DNA of 64,000 nt, from the NCBI GenBank assembly GCA_902632125.1, contig CACPBQ010000002.1:1-64000 (forward strand), written 5' to 3'. Positions 17,850 to 28,500 of this stretch are shown in pieces. Source of the stretch: Paracoccaceae bacterium. Its GTDB lineage: Bacteria; Pseudomonadota; Alphaproteobacteria; Rhodobacterales; Rhodobacteraceae. Numbering within the stretch: position 1 is the stretch's first letter; each line of letters starts with the position of its first letter. The position numbers were made by a program, and so were the translations under genes. Under the pieces are notes generated by a model. That model saw only the letters and a program-made list of their open reading frames with translations. It had not been told where the DNA came from and ran no database searches.

Positions 17850-18719
17850 ATGAACAAAAAGCGCCTTTCAATTTTGACTGTAATTCTAGCGGCAATTTTG
17901 TGGGGCTCTACTGGAACTGTTCAAGCGCTTATTCCTGAAACTAAAGAACCTTTAGTTGTCGGTGCTGTGCGCCTTTTTTTAGCAGCAATCTATTTATTTA
18001 TAATATCAATTATCTTTGATAAAAATTTCTTGTTTGCTATCGTCAGAGCTCCTATTCTAATTACTTTTTCAGGCCTATTTATGATGTCATATAATATGAC
18101 ATTTTTTGCAGCTGTTTTAATCTCTGGCGTGGGAGTTGGAACAGCAATTACGATAGGCAGTGCTCCAATTTGGGCACTTTTATTTGAGTTTTTCATATTA
18201 AAATCAAAACACGGCTTGAATAAACTAATTGGTGTAACGTTTGCTGTAATTGGTATCGGCATCTTAATGCAGTTTAGTGATTATAATAATTGGTCAAGCT
18301 TAGGTGTTTTTTTAGCCTTACTCTCTGGTTTGTCTTATGCGCTATATTCTTTGTTTACGGCTAAAATAGTTAAAAAGTTTTCACATCATAATACTTCGGC
18401 TTGGACGTTTTTAATTGCAGCAATTTTATCTGGTCCAATTTTTATTTTTTACCCATTATCTTGGGCGTTGTCGAACGATGCAATTTTCTATCTTGTTTTT
18501 TTAGGAATTTTTGCTACTGGCATTGCATATTCTTTATTTACTTTTGGACTTAAATATCTTAGGCCGTCAACAGCAGTAACTCTATCAGTAATAGAACCAA
18601 TTACCGCTGTAATTTTGTCAGTTATATTTCTGGGTGAAGTGTTTTCTATAACTCAATATTTAGCTGTTTTGGTTATAATTTTAGGTCTATTTCTTTCATC
18701 TAAAAGCGAGGCTGTTTAA
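17850..18719 (+). CDS. EamA-family (drug/metabolite) transporter
   Basis: This inner-membrane protein has ten predicted hydrophobic segments arranged as two EamA repeats, about residues 1-135 and 145-285. Typical stretches are [14 protein letters not shown] near the N-terminus and [25 protein letters not shown] late in the second repeat. I use the ATG at 17850 (MNKKRLS) rather than a GTG three codons earlier, because a short basic cytosolic start suits this family. The substrate is unknown. It ends in a 4-bp overlap (TTAA) with the convergent aroC. Confidence 0.9.
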   Translation: MNKKRLSILTVILAAILWGSTGTVQALIPETKEPLVVGAVRLFLAAIYLFIISIIFDKNFLFAIVRAPILITFSGLFMMSYNMTFFAAVLISGVGVGTAITIGSAPIWALLFEFFILKSKHGLNKLIGVTFAVIGIGILMQFSDYNNWSSLGVFLALLSGLSYALYSLFTAKIVKKFSHHNTSAWTFLIAAILSGPIFIFYPLSWALSNDAIFYLVFLGIFATGIAYSLFTFGLKYLRPSTAVTLSVIEPITAVILSVIFLGEVFSITQYLAVLVIILGLFLSSKSEAV

Positions 18720-19819
18720 CCAATATAACCTTTGTTCTCGCCTATTTGCCCGCGGTGCAAAAGATAATGGTCAAGAAGAACACAAGCCATCATAGCCTCG
18801 CCCACCGGAACGGCTCTAATGCCAACACAAGGATCATGCCGACCTTTAGTAATTATTTCAGTTTCTTCTCCTTTTTGCGTTATTGTTTTTTTAGGTGATA
18901 AGATTGAAGAAGTCGGTTTAACTGCAAATCTAACGACAATGTCTTGTCCGGTAGATATGCCGCCAAGTATACCACCAGAATGGTTTGTCGAATATCGTGG
19001 CCTATTTTTTTCATCCATGAAAATCTCATCCGCATTTTGAGATCCTAAGAGTGATGCGGCACTCATTCCTTCGCCAATTTCCACACCTTTGACGGCGTTT
19101 ATAGACATCATAGCAGCTGCTAAGTCGGTATCTATTTTTCCATATATTGGAGCTCCTAAACCAGCTGGGACATTTTTAGCTATGATTTCAATTATGGCTC
19201 CGACAGAGTCCTTAGATTTTCTGATTTTGTCTAAATAGTCTTCCCATTTTTTAGCAGCGTTTGAATCGGGACACCAAAATGGATTATCATTAATTTGATC
19301 TAAATTAATTTGCTCCTTATCAATTTTCTGGTCACCCATTTGGGTCATGTAACCGTAAATTTCTAAACTGGGCGCAAATTGTTTAAGCACAAGTCGTGCG
19401 ACCCCGCCAGCAGCAACTCTAGCAGCAGTTTCCCTAGCGGAAGATCTACCACCGCCACGGTAATCCCTAATGCCATATTTCTGCCAATATGTTATGTCAG
19501 CGTGACCAGGCCGAAAAGTTTGAGCTATATCACCGTAATCTTTTGATCGCTGGTCTGTATTTTTTATAAGTAATTGGATAGGTGTTCCAGTGGAAATTCC
19601 CTCGAACACACCTGATAATATTTCAACACTATCGGGTTCATTTCGCTGGGTTGTGTATTTGCTCTGACCGGGTTTTCTTTTATCCAGCCACATTTGCAAT
19701 TTATTCGTATTGATTTCTATTCCTGGGGGACAACCATCTATAGTTGCGCCAAGACTTGGACCATGACTTTCACCCCAGGTCGTAACCTTATACATATGTC
19801 CAAAAGAATTAAGGCTCAT
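18716..19819 (-). CDS. aroC: Chorismate synthase
   Basis: AroC converts 5-enolpyruvylshikimate-3-phosphate to chorismate, the last step of the shared aromatic pathway, using reduced FMN. The family signatures [18 protein letters not shown] near the N-terminus, [19 protein letters not shown] in the middle, and [17 protein letters not shown] near the C-terminus are all present. The length of 367 residues is normal. It is a single gene, reading away from the TPP riboswitch region and sharing its stop-codon bases with the EamA gene. Confidence 0.97.
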   Translation of the reverse strand: MSLNSFGHMYKVTTWGESHGPSLGATIDGCPPGIEINTNKLQMWLDKRKPGQSKYTTQRNEPDSVEILSGVFEGISTGTPIQLLIKNTDQRSKDYGDIAQTFRPGHADITYWQKYGIRDYRGGGRSSARETAARVAAGGVARLVLKQFAPSLEIYGYMTQMGDQKIDKEQINLDQINDNPFWCPDSNAAKKWEDYLDKIRKSKDSVGAIIEIIAKNVPAGLGAPIYGKIDTDLAAAMMSINAVKGVEIGEGMSAASLLGSQNADEIFMDEKNRPRYSTNHSGGILGGISTGQDIVVRFAVKPTSSILSPKKTITQKGEETEIITKGRHDPCVGIRAVPVGEAMMACVLLDHYLLHRGQIGENKGYIG

Positions 19820-19968
19820 TTGCGATAGCTTTCTAATATATCTTTTCTGATACTGCCTCTTCTTAAGCGGGGCAAGTGTTACACAAAAGTAAATCTAATT
19901 CTCATTTTATAAAATAAAAAAATCCTTTAACTTTCTTGACCGTATTAAAATTTATGATAACCCATAAA

Positions 19969-20050
19969 ACACCTCGGGGAGCCGTCGACCGGCTGAGATG
20001 CGAAAGCGAACCCGTTGAACCTGAACCGGATAACGCCGGCGGAGGGAAGG
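19969..20050 (+). promoter_or_regulatory. TPP riboswitch (thi box)
   Basis: The RNA carries the conserved thi-box elements in order: CTCGGGG, GGCTGAGATG, ACCCGTTGAACCTGA, the GGATAACGCCGGC stretch and the closing GAGGGAAGG. It lies 53 bases upstream of thiB, first gene of the thiamine importer operon, and should lower expression when thiamine pyrophosphate is plentiful. No run of T follows a hairpin between the aptamer and thiB, so translational control is more likely than transcriptional attenuation. Confidence 0.96.
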
Positions 20051-20076
20051 ATCAGCTTATTGAAGTTTGAACTTGC

Positions 20077-20098
20077 TCTCCCTGAAAAAACGAGGAGA
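20077..20098 (+). promoter_or_regulatory. Possible ribosome-binding-site sequestering hairpin of thiB
   Basis: TCTCC (20077-20081) can pair with GGAGA (20094-20098) around a 12-base loop. The 3' arm is the ribosome-binding site of thiB, whose GAGGAG ends six bases before the TTG start. This is a plausible expression platform for the TPP riboswitch, acting on translation. The stem is only 5 bp, so the call is tentative. Confidence 0.5.
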
Positions 20099-20103
20099 TT
20101 TAA

Positions 20104-21081
20104 TTGAGATATTTTATATTTTTGACGGGTGTATTTATGGCAACATTAGTCTCTGCTAATAAGCCTGTACTTACAATTTATGCACCTGATTATTTTGTAT
20201 CAGAGTGGGGTCCCGGCCCCTCTATAGAAGAAGCATTTGAGAAAAACTGTGCGTGTGATCTTAAGTTCTCGGCTGGGGATTTAATACCAAGATTAATTTT
20301 AGAAGGATCGAGTACGGAAGCAGATATAGTTATAGGTTTGAACACAGACGTAACTAAAAAGGCTCGTGAAACAGATTTATTTGCACCCCATCGACAAGAC
20401 AACCAAGCTTTGTTTTTACCTATCAAATGGACCGATAACACTTTTTTACCTTTTAACTGGTCTTATGTTTCCTTTGTATACGATGAGACAAAAATTTCTC
20501 AACCACCAAGCAGCTTTGATGAACTAGCAGACATGGAGAACGTTAAAATAGTAATACAAGACCCACGTAGTTCAATATCTGGTTTGGCCTTAGTGCTGTG
20601 GGTTAAAGAAATTTATGGTGACAAAGCAGAAGCATACTGGTCAAAGCTAGCACCAAATATTCTGACAGTGACAAAGGGTTGGTCCGAGGCCTATGGTCTT
20701 TTCACTTCTGGTGAAGCTGACATGGTATTATCTTTTAATACTTCGCCTGCTTACCATATTGCTGTAGAAGAAGATAAAACGAAAAAAGCGGCCATTTTTG
20801 AAGAAGGCCACTATGCTTATTTTGAGTTGGTTGGAAAATTGCGAAACACAGATCAACCTGAATTAGCGAATAAATTTATGCAATTCGTATTGTCGGCTGA
20901 GTTTCAATCTCTCATTCCTTTTACCAATTGGTCTTACCCAGCGGCACAAGATAGATCAGAGTGGCCAGAAGTATTTTCAAAACTTCCTTATCCAGAAAAG
21001 GCATATTTTTTGAATGAAGATAGGGCCGATGACATGCGCACAAAAGCTATAGAAGAATGGCGCGCAGCACTGTCACAGTAA
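20104..21081 (+). CDS. thiB: Thiamine ABC transporter, periplasmic substrate-binding protein ThiB
   Basis: ThiB captures thiamine or its phosphates in the periplasm and delivers them to ThiP. The first 18 residues form a signal peptide (MRYFIFLTGVFMATLVSA). The mature part begins NKPVLTIYAPDYFVSEWGPG and contains the ThiB-like NWSYVSFVYDETK and WVKEIYGDKAEAYWSKLAP. I accept the TTG start because GAGGAG lies six bases upstream and the signal peptide needs it; the nearest ATG would cut the signal peptide in half. The final 25 bp overlap thiP. Confidence 0.95.
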   Translation: MRYFIFLTGVFMATLVSANKPVLTIYAPDYFVSEWGPGPSIEEAFEKNCACDLKFSAGDLIPRLILEGSSTEADIVIGLNTDVTKKARETDLFAPHRQDNQALFLPIKWTDNTFLPFNWSYVSFVYDETKISQPPSSFDELADMENVKIVIQDPRSSISGLALVLWVKEIYGDKAEAYWSKLAPNILTVTKGWSEAYGLFTSGEADMVLSFNTSPAYHIAVEEDKTKKAAIFEEGHYAYFELVGKLRNTDQPELANKFMQFVLSAEFQSLIPFTNWSYPAAQDRSEWPEVFSKLPYPEKAYFLNEDRADDMRTKAIEEWRAALSQ

Positions 21082-22559
21082 TCAGTTCGCTATTTTTAGT
21101 GGGCCTATTGTTGGGCCCACTTATTTCTCTTATAAATTTTAGTGGTCTGTCGCTGAGCTTATCAGTTTCGGATGTTGCTGCTATAAAATTTACATTTGTT
21201 CAAGCAGCATACTCAGCAACCTTGTCAACACTTTTAGCTATACCAGTAGCTAAAGCGCTTCAAAGACAAAGTTTTTGGGGAAAAAGATTTGTCGTCTTAA
21301 TTCTAGGAGCACCTTTTATTTTACCAGTAATTGTCGCTGTTTTAGGATTAATTTTAGTGTTTGGTAATAATGGTATTTTTAACAGCATTCTAAACCTTAT
21401 TGGGCTTAATTCTCTCAAAATTTATGGGTTTTGGGGTGTAATCTTGGCACATGTATTTTTCAACCTTCCTTTAGCAATTAGGATTTTACTTCAGGCTTTT
21501 AATGACGTTTCTGGAGAGCAATACAGGTTAATTTCTTCCTTAAAATTGTCATTTATCCAAAAGTTCTACGTTTTAGAGTGGCCTATTTTAAAAAAGGTTT
21601 GCCCTGGTGTCTGGGCCGTTATTTTTGCAATTTGTCTATCCAGCTTTGCTGTAGCTTTAACTTTGGGCGGGGGCCCAAAGGCCACAACTGTGGAGTTGGC
21701 CATCTATCAGGCATTTTTTTTCGATTTGGATTTTTCAAAAGCTGCACAGCTAGCATTAGTCCAAGTTCTTTTGGTTTTTTCCGTTGTTGTAGCAAGTCAA
21801 TTTATTAATAGACCAAAAACTGTTTTGGGTCTTGATATAAAAACATCAAATTATAACATCACTGGCGTCGAAAAAATTATAGATACGATGGTTATAATTT
21901 TAACACTACTTTTTATTGTTATCCCAATTTTACTAATTTTTTTCCATGGGTTCTTCGATGTCTTTTCCCTACCATTGTCTGTATTTAAAGCGGCAAGTTT
22001 ATCAATAAAAATAGCTATACTCTCGTCTTTTCTGTCTGTTTTTTTAGGTTTATGTTTAACGACGAATTTGGGAGAAATAGCTGGCTCCCTCGGAATAGCT
22101 ATCTCTCCAATAGTAATGGGGGCAGGTACATTTTTGATGTTAAAAAACTTTGCAAATCCCTACTCACTCGCCGTACCGGTCACTGTTGTTGTAAATGCTC
22201 TCGTGTCGCTTCCCTTTGTAATTCGGATTTTGAAGCCACCAGCTTTAGAGATAAGAAAAGAATTTGAAAATTTATCTCGTTCTATTGGGTTGACTGGTAT
22301 TTCTTGGATTTGGTGGGTTTATCTGCGGAGACTAAAAAGACCAATAGGTTTTTCATTGGGTGTGGCTGCTGCACTTTCGATGGGTGATTTAGGAGTAATA
22401 GTATTATTTGGTTCAGGTGAAATAGCTACTTTACCTTTGAAAATCTACCAGCTCATGGGATCCTACAGATTGGACGAAGCTTTAGCTTCTGCCTTGCTAT
22501 TATCGTTACTAGCATTTGGGAGCTTTGCATTTTTTGATAAGCTGGGTCGGATGTTATGA
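21057..22559 (+). CDS. thiP: Thiamine ABC transporter, permease ThiP
   Basis: ThiP is the membrane channel of the thiamine importer. The 500 residues form a tandem duplication of the binding-protein-dependent permease domain with about twelve hydrophobic segments. Each half carries an EAA-type loop, seen as EQYRLISSLKLSFIQKFYVLEWP in the first and KEFENLSRSIGLTGISWIWW in the second. The ATG lies inside the end of thiB, and the stop overlaps the thiQ start (ATGA), so the three genes are tightly coupled. Confidence 0.95.
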   Translation: MARSTVTVISSLFLVGLLLGPLISLINFSGLSLSLSVSDVAAIKFTFVQAAYSATLSTLLAIPVAKALQRQSFWGKRFVVLILGAPFILPVIVAVLGLILVFGNNGIFNSILNLIGLNSLKIYGFWGVILAHVFFNLPLAIRILLQAFNDVSGEQYRLISSLKLSFIQKFYVLEWPILKKVCPGVWAVIFAICLSSFAVALTLGGGPKATTVELAIYQAFFFDLDFSKAAQLALVQVLLVFSVVVASQFINRPKTVLGLDIKTSNYNITGVEKIIDTMVIILTLLFIVIPILLIFFHGFFDVFSLPLSVFKAASLSIKIAILSSFLSVFLGLCLTTNLGEIAGSLGIAISPIVMGAGTFLMLKNFANPYSLAVPVTVVVNALVSLPFVIRILKPPALEIRKEFENLSRSIGLTGISWIWWVYLRRLKRPIGFSLGVAAALSMGDLGVIVLFGSGEIATLPLKIYQLMGSYRLDEALASALLLSLLAFGSFAFFDKLGRML

Positions 22560-23239
22560 TTAAGTTTGAAAATGCCATTGTGAGGGTAGGTGATTTTCAA
22601 TTAGCAGTGAACATGACAGTTCCAAAAGGTTTTATATCAGTCATTGGGCAGTCAGGTGCGGGAAAGTCAACGCTTCTTGCATCGCTTAGCGGACATCGAG
22701 ATTTAATATCTGGGAAAATTTTTGTTGATGAAACTCGGATTGATTTATTACCCCCAAATCAGCGCCCATGTTCAATTATATTTCAGGAATTTAATTTGTT
22801 CCCTCACTTGTCCCTGGTTCAAAATTTGAATTTAGTTTGTGGCAACAAATTTTTTGTTTCTGCCTCATCAAGGAAAAAAATAAAAAAGATACTGGAAAAA
22901 GTTGGAATATCAGAGTTAATTGATCGATTACCTTCTGAAATTTCTGGCGGACAGCAAAGTAGAGCAGCACTAGCACGAGTGCTTTTACAAGAAAACCCTA
23001 TCTTACTACTGGATGAACCGTTTTCGGCACTTGGCCCAAATCAAAAATCAGAATTAATAGATTTAGTATACGGTTTATCACAAGAGCAGGATATAACAGT
23101 ATTGCTTATCACTCATGATCCAAAAGATGCAAAGCAAGTTGGGGGTCATTGCATTGTAGTTAAAGACAAAAAAGCTCTCGGCCCGTTTGAAACATCTGAG
23201 GCATTGAAAGAAGATGGGCCATTAAAAGGTTACTTATGA
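22556..23239 (+). CDS. thiQ: Thiamine ABC transporter, ATP-binding protein ThiQ
   Basis: ThiQ powers thiamine import. It has the Walker A motif GQSGAGKST, Q-loop FQEFNLFPHLS, the ABC signature SGGQQSRAALARVLL and Walker B ILLLDEPFSALGP, followed by the switch histidine in LLITHDP. The 227 residues are the usual short ThiQ length. It overlaps thiP by 4 bp, is the last gene of the riboswitch-controlled operon, and ends 3 bp from the convergent hslU. Confidence 0.96.
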   Translation: MIKFENAIVRVGDFQLAVNMTVPKGFISVIGQSGAGKSTLLASLSGHRDLISGKIFVDETRIDLLPPNQRPCSIIFQEFNLFPHLSLVQNLNLVCGNKFFVSASSRKKIKKILEKVGISELIDRLPSEISGGQQSRAALARVLLQENPILLLDEPFSALGPNQKSELIDLVYGLSQEQDITVLLITHDPKDAKQVGGHCIVVKDKKALGPFETSEALKEDGPLKGYL

Positions 23240-23242
23240 TAT

Positions 23243-24550
23243 TTAAAGAACATATCTGCTCAGATCTGTACTTTTACTCAGCTCCCCAACATGTTTTTCA
23301 ACAAAAGCTATATCAACTTTTACTTTTGAGCCTGATTTATCGGGGGCAGAAAATGAAAGCTCTTCAAAGACTCTCTCTAGAACGGTATAAAGTCTTCGAG
23401 CACCAATATTTTCTATTGAATGATTAACTTCAGCCGCAATTTTTGCCAAAGCTTGGATACCATCGTCAGTGAAAGAAACTTCAACACCCTCTGTGCCCAT
23501 GAGCGCTGAATATTGTCGCGTTAAAGCATTATCTGTCTCAGTTAAAATTCGGACAAAGTCCTCTTCGGTCAGAGCCCTTAATTCTACGCGAATAGGAAGA
23601 CGTCCTTGAAGTTCTGGTAATAGATCAGAGGGTTTTGCCACATGAAATGCGCCAGACGCTATGAATAGAATATGGTCAGTTTTTATTGGACCATGTTTTG
23701 TGCTAACAGTGGTTCCCTCAATTAGAGGTAGCAGATCGCGCTGCACACCCTCACGACTTACATCTGCGCCTCTTGCGTCACTACGAGCGCATACTTTATC
23801 TATTTCATCTAAGAATACTATACCGTTTTCTTGGACAGCTTCTATGGCGGTGCGAGTAACAACCTCATCATCTAAAATTTTGTCAGCTTCTTCGCTTAAT
23901 AAAATATCGTGGCTTTCTGCAACAGTCATTTTACGTCGAGTTTTACGTCCACCCATGGCCTTACCAAATATATCTCCAATATTCATCATCCCCATCTGAG
24001 ATCCTGGCTGTCCTGGAATATCAAACATCGACATTGGATTAGAAGTATCGTTGACGTCTAGTTCGATTTCGGTCTCATCTAGCTCACCGCTAATGAGCTT
24101 TTTTCTAAACATTTCACGTGTTGCATCTCTAGCATCAGTTCCAGCTATAGCATCTAACACACGATCTTCAGCAGCTTTTTGAGCCTTAGCTTTGACGTCT
24201 TCCCTCATATATTCTCTGGTGTCATTAATGGCAGCGTCCACTAAGTCACGAATAATTTGTTCTACATCTCTGCCTACATATCCGACTTCAGTAAATTTTG
24301 TTGCTTCGACCTTAATAAATGGTGCTCGTGCCAATTTCGCCAAACGTCTACTTATTTCCGTTTTTCCAACCCCGGTTGGTCCAATCATAAGAATGTTTTT
24401 GGGATAAACCTCATCTCGCAAATTGTCAGTTAGTTGTTTTCGTCTCCAGCGGGATCTTAAGGCAACAGCCACAGCGCGCTTTGCATCATTCTGACCTATT
24501 ATAAAACGATCTAATTCAGAAACGATTTCACGTGGTGTCAGGTCTGTCAT
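23243..24550 (-). CDS. hslU: ATP-dependent protease ATPase subunit HslU (ClpY)
   Basis: HslU unfolds proteins and feeds them to HslV. It shows Walker [15 protein letters not shown], the pore motif GYVGRD, the inserted I-domain at about residues 110-230, and Walker [12 protein letters not shown]. The C-terminus LSRYVL is the family tail that docks into HslV. The 435 residues are normal. It follows hslV on the same strand with a 59-bp gap. Confidence 0.97.
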   Translation of the reverse strand: MTDLTPREIVSELDRFIIGQNDAKRAVAVALRSRWRRKQLTDNLRDEVYPKNILMIGPTGVGKTEISRRLAKLARAPFIKVEATKFTEVGYVGRDVEQIIRDLVDAAINDTREYMREDVKAKAQKAAEDRVLDAIAGTDARDATREMFRKKLISGELDETEIELDVNDTSNPMSMFDIPGQPGSQMGMMNIGDIFGKAMGGRKTRRKMTVAESHDILLSEEADKILDDEVVTRTAIEAVQENGIVFLDEIDKVCARSDARGADVSREGVQRDLLPLIEGTTVSTKHGPIKTDHILFIASGAFHVAKPSDLLPELQGRLPIRVELRALTEEDFVRILTETDNALTRQYSALMGTEGVEVSFTDDGIQALAKIAAEVNHSIENIGARRLYTVLERVFEELSFSAPDKSGSKVKVDIAFVEKHVGELSKSTDLSRYVL

Positions 24551-24609
24551 CTATTCCCCTAGTTTAGCAGTTAGTTGCAATTTAAAATGTTTTATGGTTT
24601 CACAGTTAA

Positions 24610-25167
24610 CTATCTTTTAAGAGTTTCGATAGTTAAATTTCCATTTGTATATACGCAGATATCCGCCGCTATCGACATCGCTTCACGAGCAATAGACTCT
24701 GCTGATTTTTTACTATTCATCATTCCTCTTGCAGCTGCCAAGGCATAGTTTCCACCTGATCCAATTGCAGCTACATTATGCTCAGGCTCGAGAACGTCGC
24801 CTGCGCCAGTTATTACCAACAGACTATTACCATCGGTGACAATAAGCATTGCCTCTAATTTCTGTAAATATTTGTCAGTCCTCCAATCTTTTGCAAGCTC
24901 AACAGATGCTCTTGCAAGCTGTCCTGGCATTGCTTCCAGTTTAGCCTCTAAACGTTCTAAAAGAGTGAAGGCGTCTGCAGTCGATCCAGCAAATCCACAA
25001 ATTACGTCAAAACCACCAGGCGATAGTTTCCGAACTTTTTTAGCACTACCTTTAATAACGGTTTGACCCAGGCTGACCTGTCCATCCCCAGCAATAACTA
25101 CTTCATCTTCTTTTTTTACGCCGATTATTGTCGTTCCATGCCATTTAGGGAAATTACTTGATGACAT
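24610..25167 (-). CDS. hslV: ATP-dependent protease peptidase subunit HslV (ClpQ)
   Basis: HslV is the threonine protease of the HslUV complex. The catalytic N-terminal threonine lies in HGTTIIGV, exposed after removal of the first residues. [23 protein letters not shown] and [14 protein letters not shown] follow as in the family, and the ending [12 protein letters not shown] is normal. A good GAGGACAGG ribosome-binding site precedes the ATG. It lies 29 bp after trxA and may be co-transcribed with it. Confidence 0.97.
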   Translation of the reverse strand: MSSSNFPKWHGTTIIGVKKEDEVVIAGDGQVSLGQTVIKGSAKKVRKLSPGGFDVICGFAGSTADAFTLLERLEAKLEAMPGQLARASVELAKDWRTDKYLQKLEAMLIVTDGNSLLVITGAGDVLEPEHNVAAIGSGGNYALAAARGMMNSKKSAESIAREAMSIAADICVYTNGNLTIETLKR

Positions 25168-25196
25168 AACCTGTCCTCAAAATCAAAATTAGTTTG

Positions 25197-25517
25197 CTAA
25201 ATGCTATCGTCTATCCAACTTTGAAGCGCTGCTTTTGGGGCGGCGCCCGCTCTATTAGATACGACTTCACCATCCTTAAAAATAAACAAGGCGGGTATTC
25301 CCCTTACACCCATAGATGCGGCCGCATTTGGGTTGTTATCTACATCAACCTTTGCAATTTTTACTTTGCCTTCGTATTCGGCCGATAATTCTTCTAATGC
25401 AGGCCCGATTTGTTTACATGGTCCGCACCATTCAGCCCAAAAATCTACAACAACTGGTATCGTCGAATTGCGGACCTCTGACTCAAATGTATCATCTGTG
25501 ACTGCTACTGTACCCAT
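25197..25517 (-). CDS. trxA: Thioredoxin
   Basis: This small cytosolic disulfide reductase has the active site WCGPC at residues 30-34, followed by the cis-proline stretch [15 protein letters not shown]. The 106 residues match thioredoxin 1. A TAGGAG ribosome-binding site lies just before the ATG. It sits between addA and hslV, an order common in Rhodobacterales. Confidence 0.96.
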   Translation of the reverse strand: MGTVAVTDDTFESEVRNSTIPVVVDFWAEWCGPCKQIGPALEELSAEYEGKVKIAKVDVDNNPNAAASMGVRGIPALFIFKDGEVVSNRAGAAPKAALQSWIDDSI

Positions 25518-25545
25518 TTATTTACTCCTAATATAAGTTAGGTTT

Positions 25546-25574
25546 AAAGTAGGAAGTGCAACGCAGAACGTCAA
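25546..25574 (-). promoter_or_regulatory. Possible trxA promoter
   Basis: On the minus strand TTGACG is followed after 17 bases by TACTTT. The -35 box matches five of six consensus bases and the -10 box three of six. It lies in the short gap between addA and trxA, about 29 bases before the trxA start codon. Confidence 0.35.
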
Positions 25575-25576
25575 GA

Positions 25577-28500
25577 TCAGGAAACGTCTAGACTGTTAAA
25601 ATCTAACAAATCGTTTTTTAGAGAATCCAGTTTTCTGATTGCAGTCCATAGTATGTAACAGCTTACCTCCTTATCTGGGAATATCTCCTCAATAGCTAAT
25701 TTGTATGCTGCCATTTGCTTTAAAATACCTTTTGGAATGTGATCTACCGTTTCTGGAATGCTTGAATTAGTTTTGAAATCTATAATTCGGACACTGTTAA
25801 TTCCAATTATAAGTCGATCGATGATGCCATAGATTTTCTGATTTTGTGAATTTGGTAAATGAGCTGAGAAAGGCACTTCGCTTAGGGTGTTTTTGCCAAA
25901 AAGATATGAAAATTTTGGATCAGTCAAAATCAATTGAGCTTCTTGAATAGCATTTTCAACATTTGGCGGTCCTTCAAATAGCCCATTGGCTTTTAACATC
26001 TTTAAAGAATTCTCATGCAAATCTTGAGAGGGATATTTTGGGAGTAACTCAAGTAATTTATGTACACGCGATCCATGAAGCGCTGCTTCCTCTTCATTTA
26101 ACCCATTTCCTATTGATAATGTTTTCGAACCTCCCAAGTCTGATGGGATAAGGTACTTTGGTTGCATCTTATTTTCAAAACTTTCGTCTTTGAGCCAACC
26201 TGGTAATCTGATTTTTGTTTTTAGTGATCGATACTCTTTTTCCCTTATTTCAGTTGACCAGTTTCCTTCTTCGAGCCTTAGTCCTTCCCCAGTAGGAAAA
26301 TTTTGTTTTTTTGCTTTAGAGGCTTCCAAACTATTTTTTATTTGCTCGTACCAACATATTTCGTCTAGCTCACCGGCAGCCATTGCAATGAACCAGGTTT
26401 CAGCTCTTGTGATCGCAACGTAGAGAAGCCTGTTTCTTTCGGCTTCTAACACTTGTATTTTTTTCGACTTAATTTCCTCTTCATAATAAGGAGCTTCACC
26501 TCTTTTATTATTCCATACAGCGATTTTTCCCCCTGCTAGAATCTTATCGCGAACCTCAATTTTCCTCTTTTGAGTTTCTGGTAGTATAACAATTGGGGAT
26601 TCAAGGCCTTTTGCGCCATGTATGGTCATTACACGTATTTGATTTTTTTGGTTTGCTAATTGTCTTTTTATCTCAAAACCAGAAGTTGAAACCCACGCTA
26701 AAAAGCCCGTCAGGCTAGGCGTTTCTTGTTTTTCATAATCAAGTGATAATGACAGCAAACCATCTATAGCGTCTTCTGCTTCAGTCCCTAAGCGGGATAT
26801 AAGGTTGGCCCTACCGTCATATTTGTTAAGTATCTTTTCAAGAAGTTCATAAGGTCTTAGATAATCAATGCTGGCGAGTAAATTATTCAAAATCGAATAT
26901 TCGTGCGTAAAAATGTCCGACCTTTTTTTTAGCTCTTCCCATAAACATTTATTTTTTCGATCATGAGCTAAGTCAAAAAGCTTTCTTTCACTCCAGTAAA
27001 ACAGGGGTGATTTTAACACAGTTGCCAAGGATAAATCATCTTGTGGAGAAGATAAAAATGAAAGCAAAGCTATAAGATCTTTAACAGCAATCTCCTCCAT
27101 GAGTTTCAATCTGTCAGCCCCCGAAATAGGTAGGCCTCTTTTTTTACATGCTTTTATTATTTCATGAAACAAAACTGATCGGCGTTGGACCAATATTAAG
27201 AAATCTCCAGGTCTAATTGTACGCATAGCATAACTATTACCAGCTCTCTCAGGAATTAAGCTTTTAGAAAATATTAAGTTGTGAATTTGATCTGCTATTA
27301 AGCGTGCTAATCTTACCCTCTCATCTTCTTTCCCAGGCATATCTACAGGGTTTTGCCATTCTGTATCTTGTGGTTGTTCAGATTTTTCTACAGCAGGCCA
27401 AAGGTCAACTCGGCCCGGTAGTTTAGAATAAAATGATATATGCTTTTCTGAGTTTGTTTGCCCTGTTTCTGGCTTTTCTAAAATGGTATCAACAAATTTA
27501 AGAATTGTGGGTGACGATCTGAAAGAATATTGTAAAGATAATTCTTTAAGAGGTTTAGCTGCTTCTTCAAATCGTTTTTTAAAATCTTTTTGAATTCGGT
27601 TTAGCTCAAAAGTATCTGCGCCCTGAAAAGAATAAATTGATTGTTTTTTGTCACCAACAACAAATAAAGTCCTATTTGTTCTATCTTTAGATCCTTCGCC
27701 AGCATAAAATTCTTGTGATATTTTTTTTATAATTTGCCATTGTGAAGGGCTTGTATCTTGTGCCTCATCAATAAGGATATGATCGATACCTCCATCTAAT
27801 CGATATAATATCCATGACGCTATTGTAGGATCTATCAAGAGGTTTTGAGTTTTTAAAATGAGGTCATCGAAATCCAACCAACCGCGGAGTAATTTTTCTT
27901 TCTCATATTGATCAAGAAAAGCTTTTGAGAAATCGTAAATCGCACAGATCTTCTCTGCTGCCTGAAATGAAATTCTTGTTTGCCGGAACCCTTCTATTTT
28001 TTTTGCCAATTTGTTTATCTGTTCTGTTTGCGAATTTAATAATTTGTTCAGAACTGGTTTAGAGGCAAAATTATCGATTTTTGCACTATATCCTTGCTTT
28101 TTTGTAGTGTTGCCTTTGTACAATAAAACATCTTCTAAAATGCTTATAAATTTTGAATTTATTGACTCGATAGCTGAAAGTTTTTTGGCAGCAGTTTTAT
28201 CCCGGACGCCGCCATTTTTCATTTTCTCGCTTAAGGATTTTATAAGCTTTAGGTCTATACTGTCGAAGTGTTTATTTAAGCATTGTTCGAAAGACTCGTC
28301 ACCTCTTAATCCAAACTCTAAACGGATTTCAGAGTGATCCTTAAATTTTGATAAGACAGTACGATACTTTAAAATATCTTCTAGTAGTTCTGTGAAATTA
28401 AAATCACTAAGAAATTTCGAAATATTAGCCAAAGTAACCGAGTCCTTCTGATCAGTTGATATTTGGTCTAAAATTTCTTTACAAAGAGCTTGAGCTGTCC

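Noticed and set aside
24110-24125. Third parS-like site around CACGTG in hslU
   Set aside because: Only the CACGTG core and a few outer bases match; a similar weak case at 24527-24542 also fails. Both are far from consensus.
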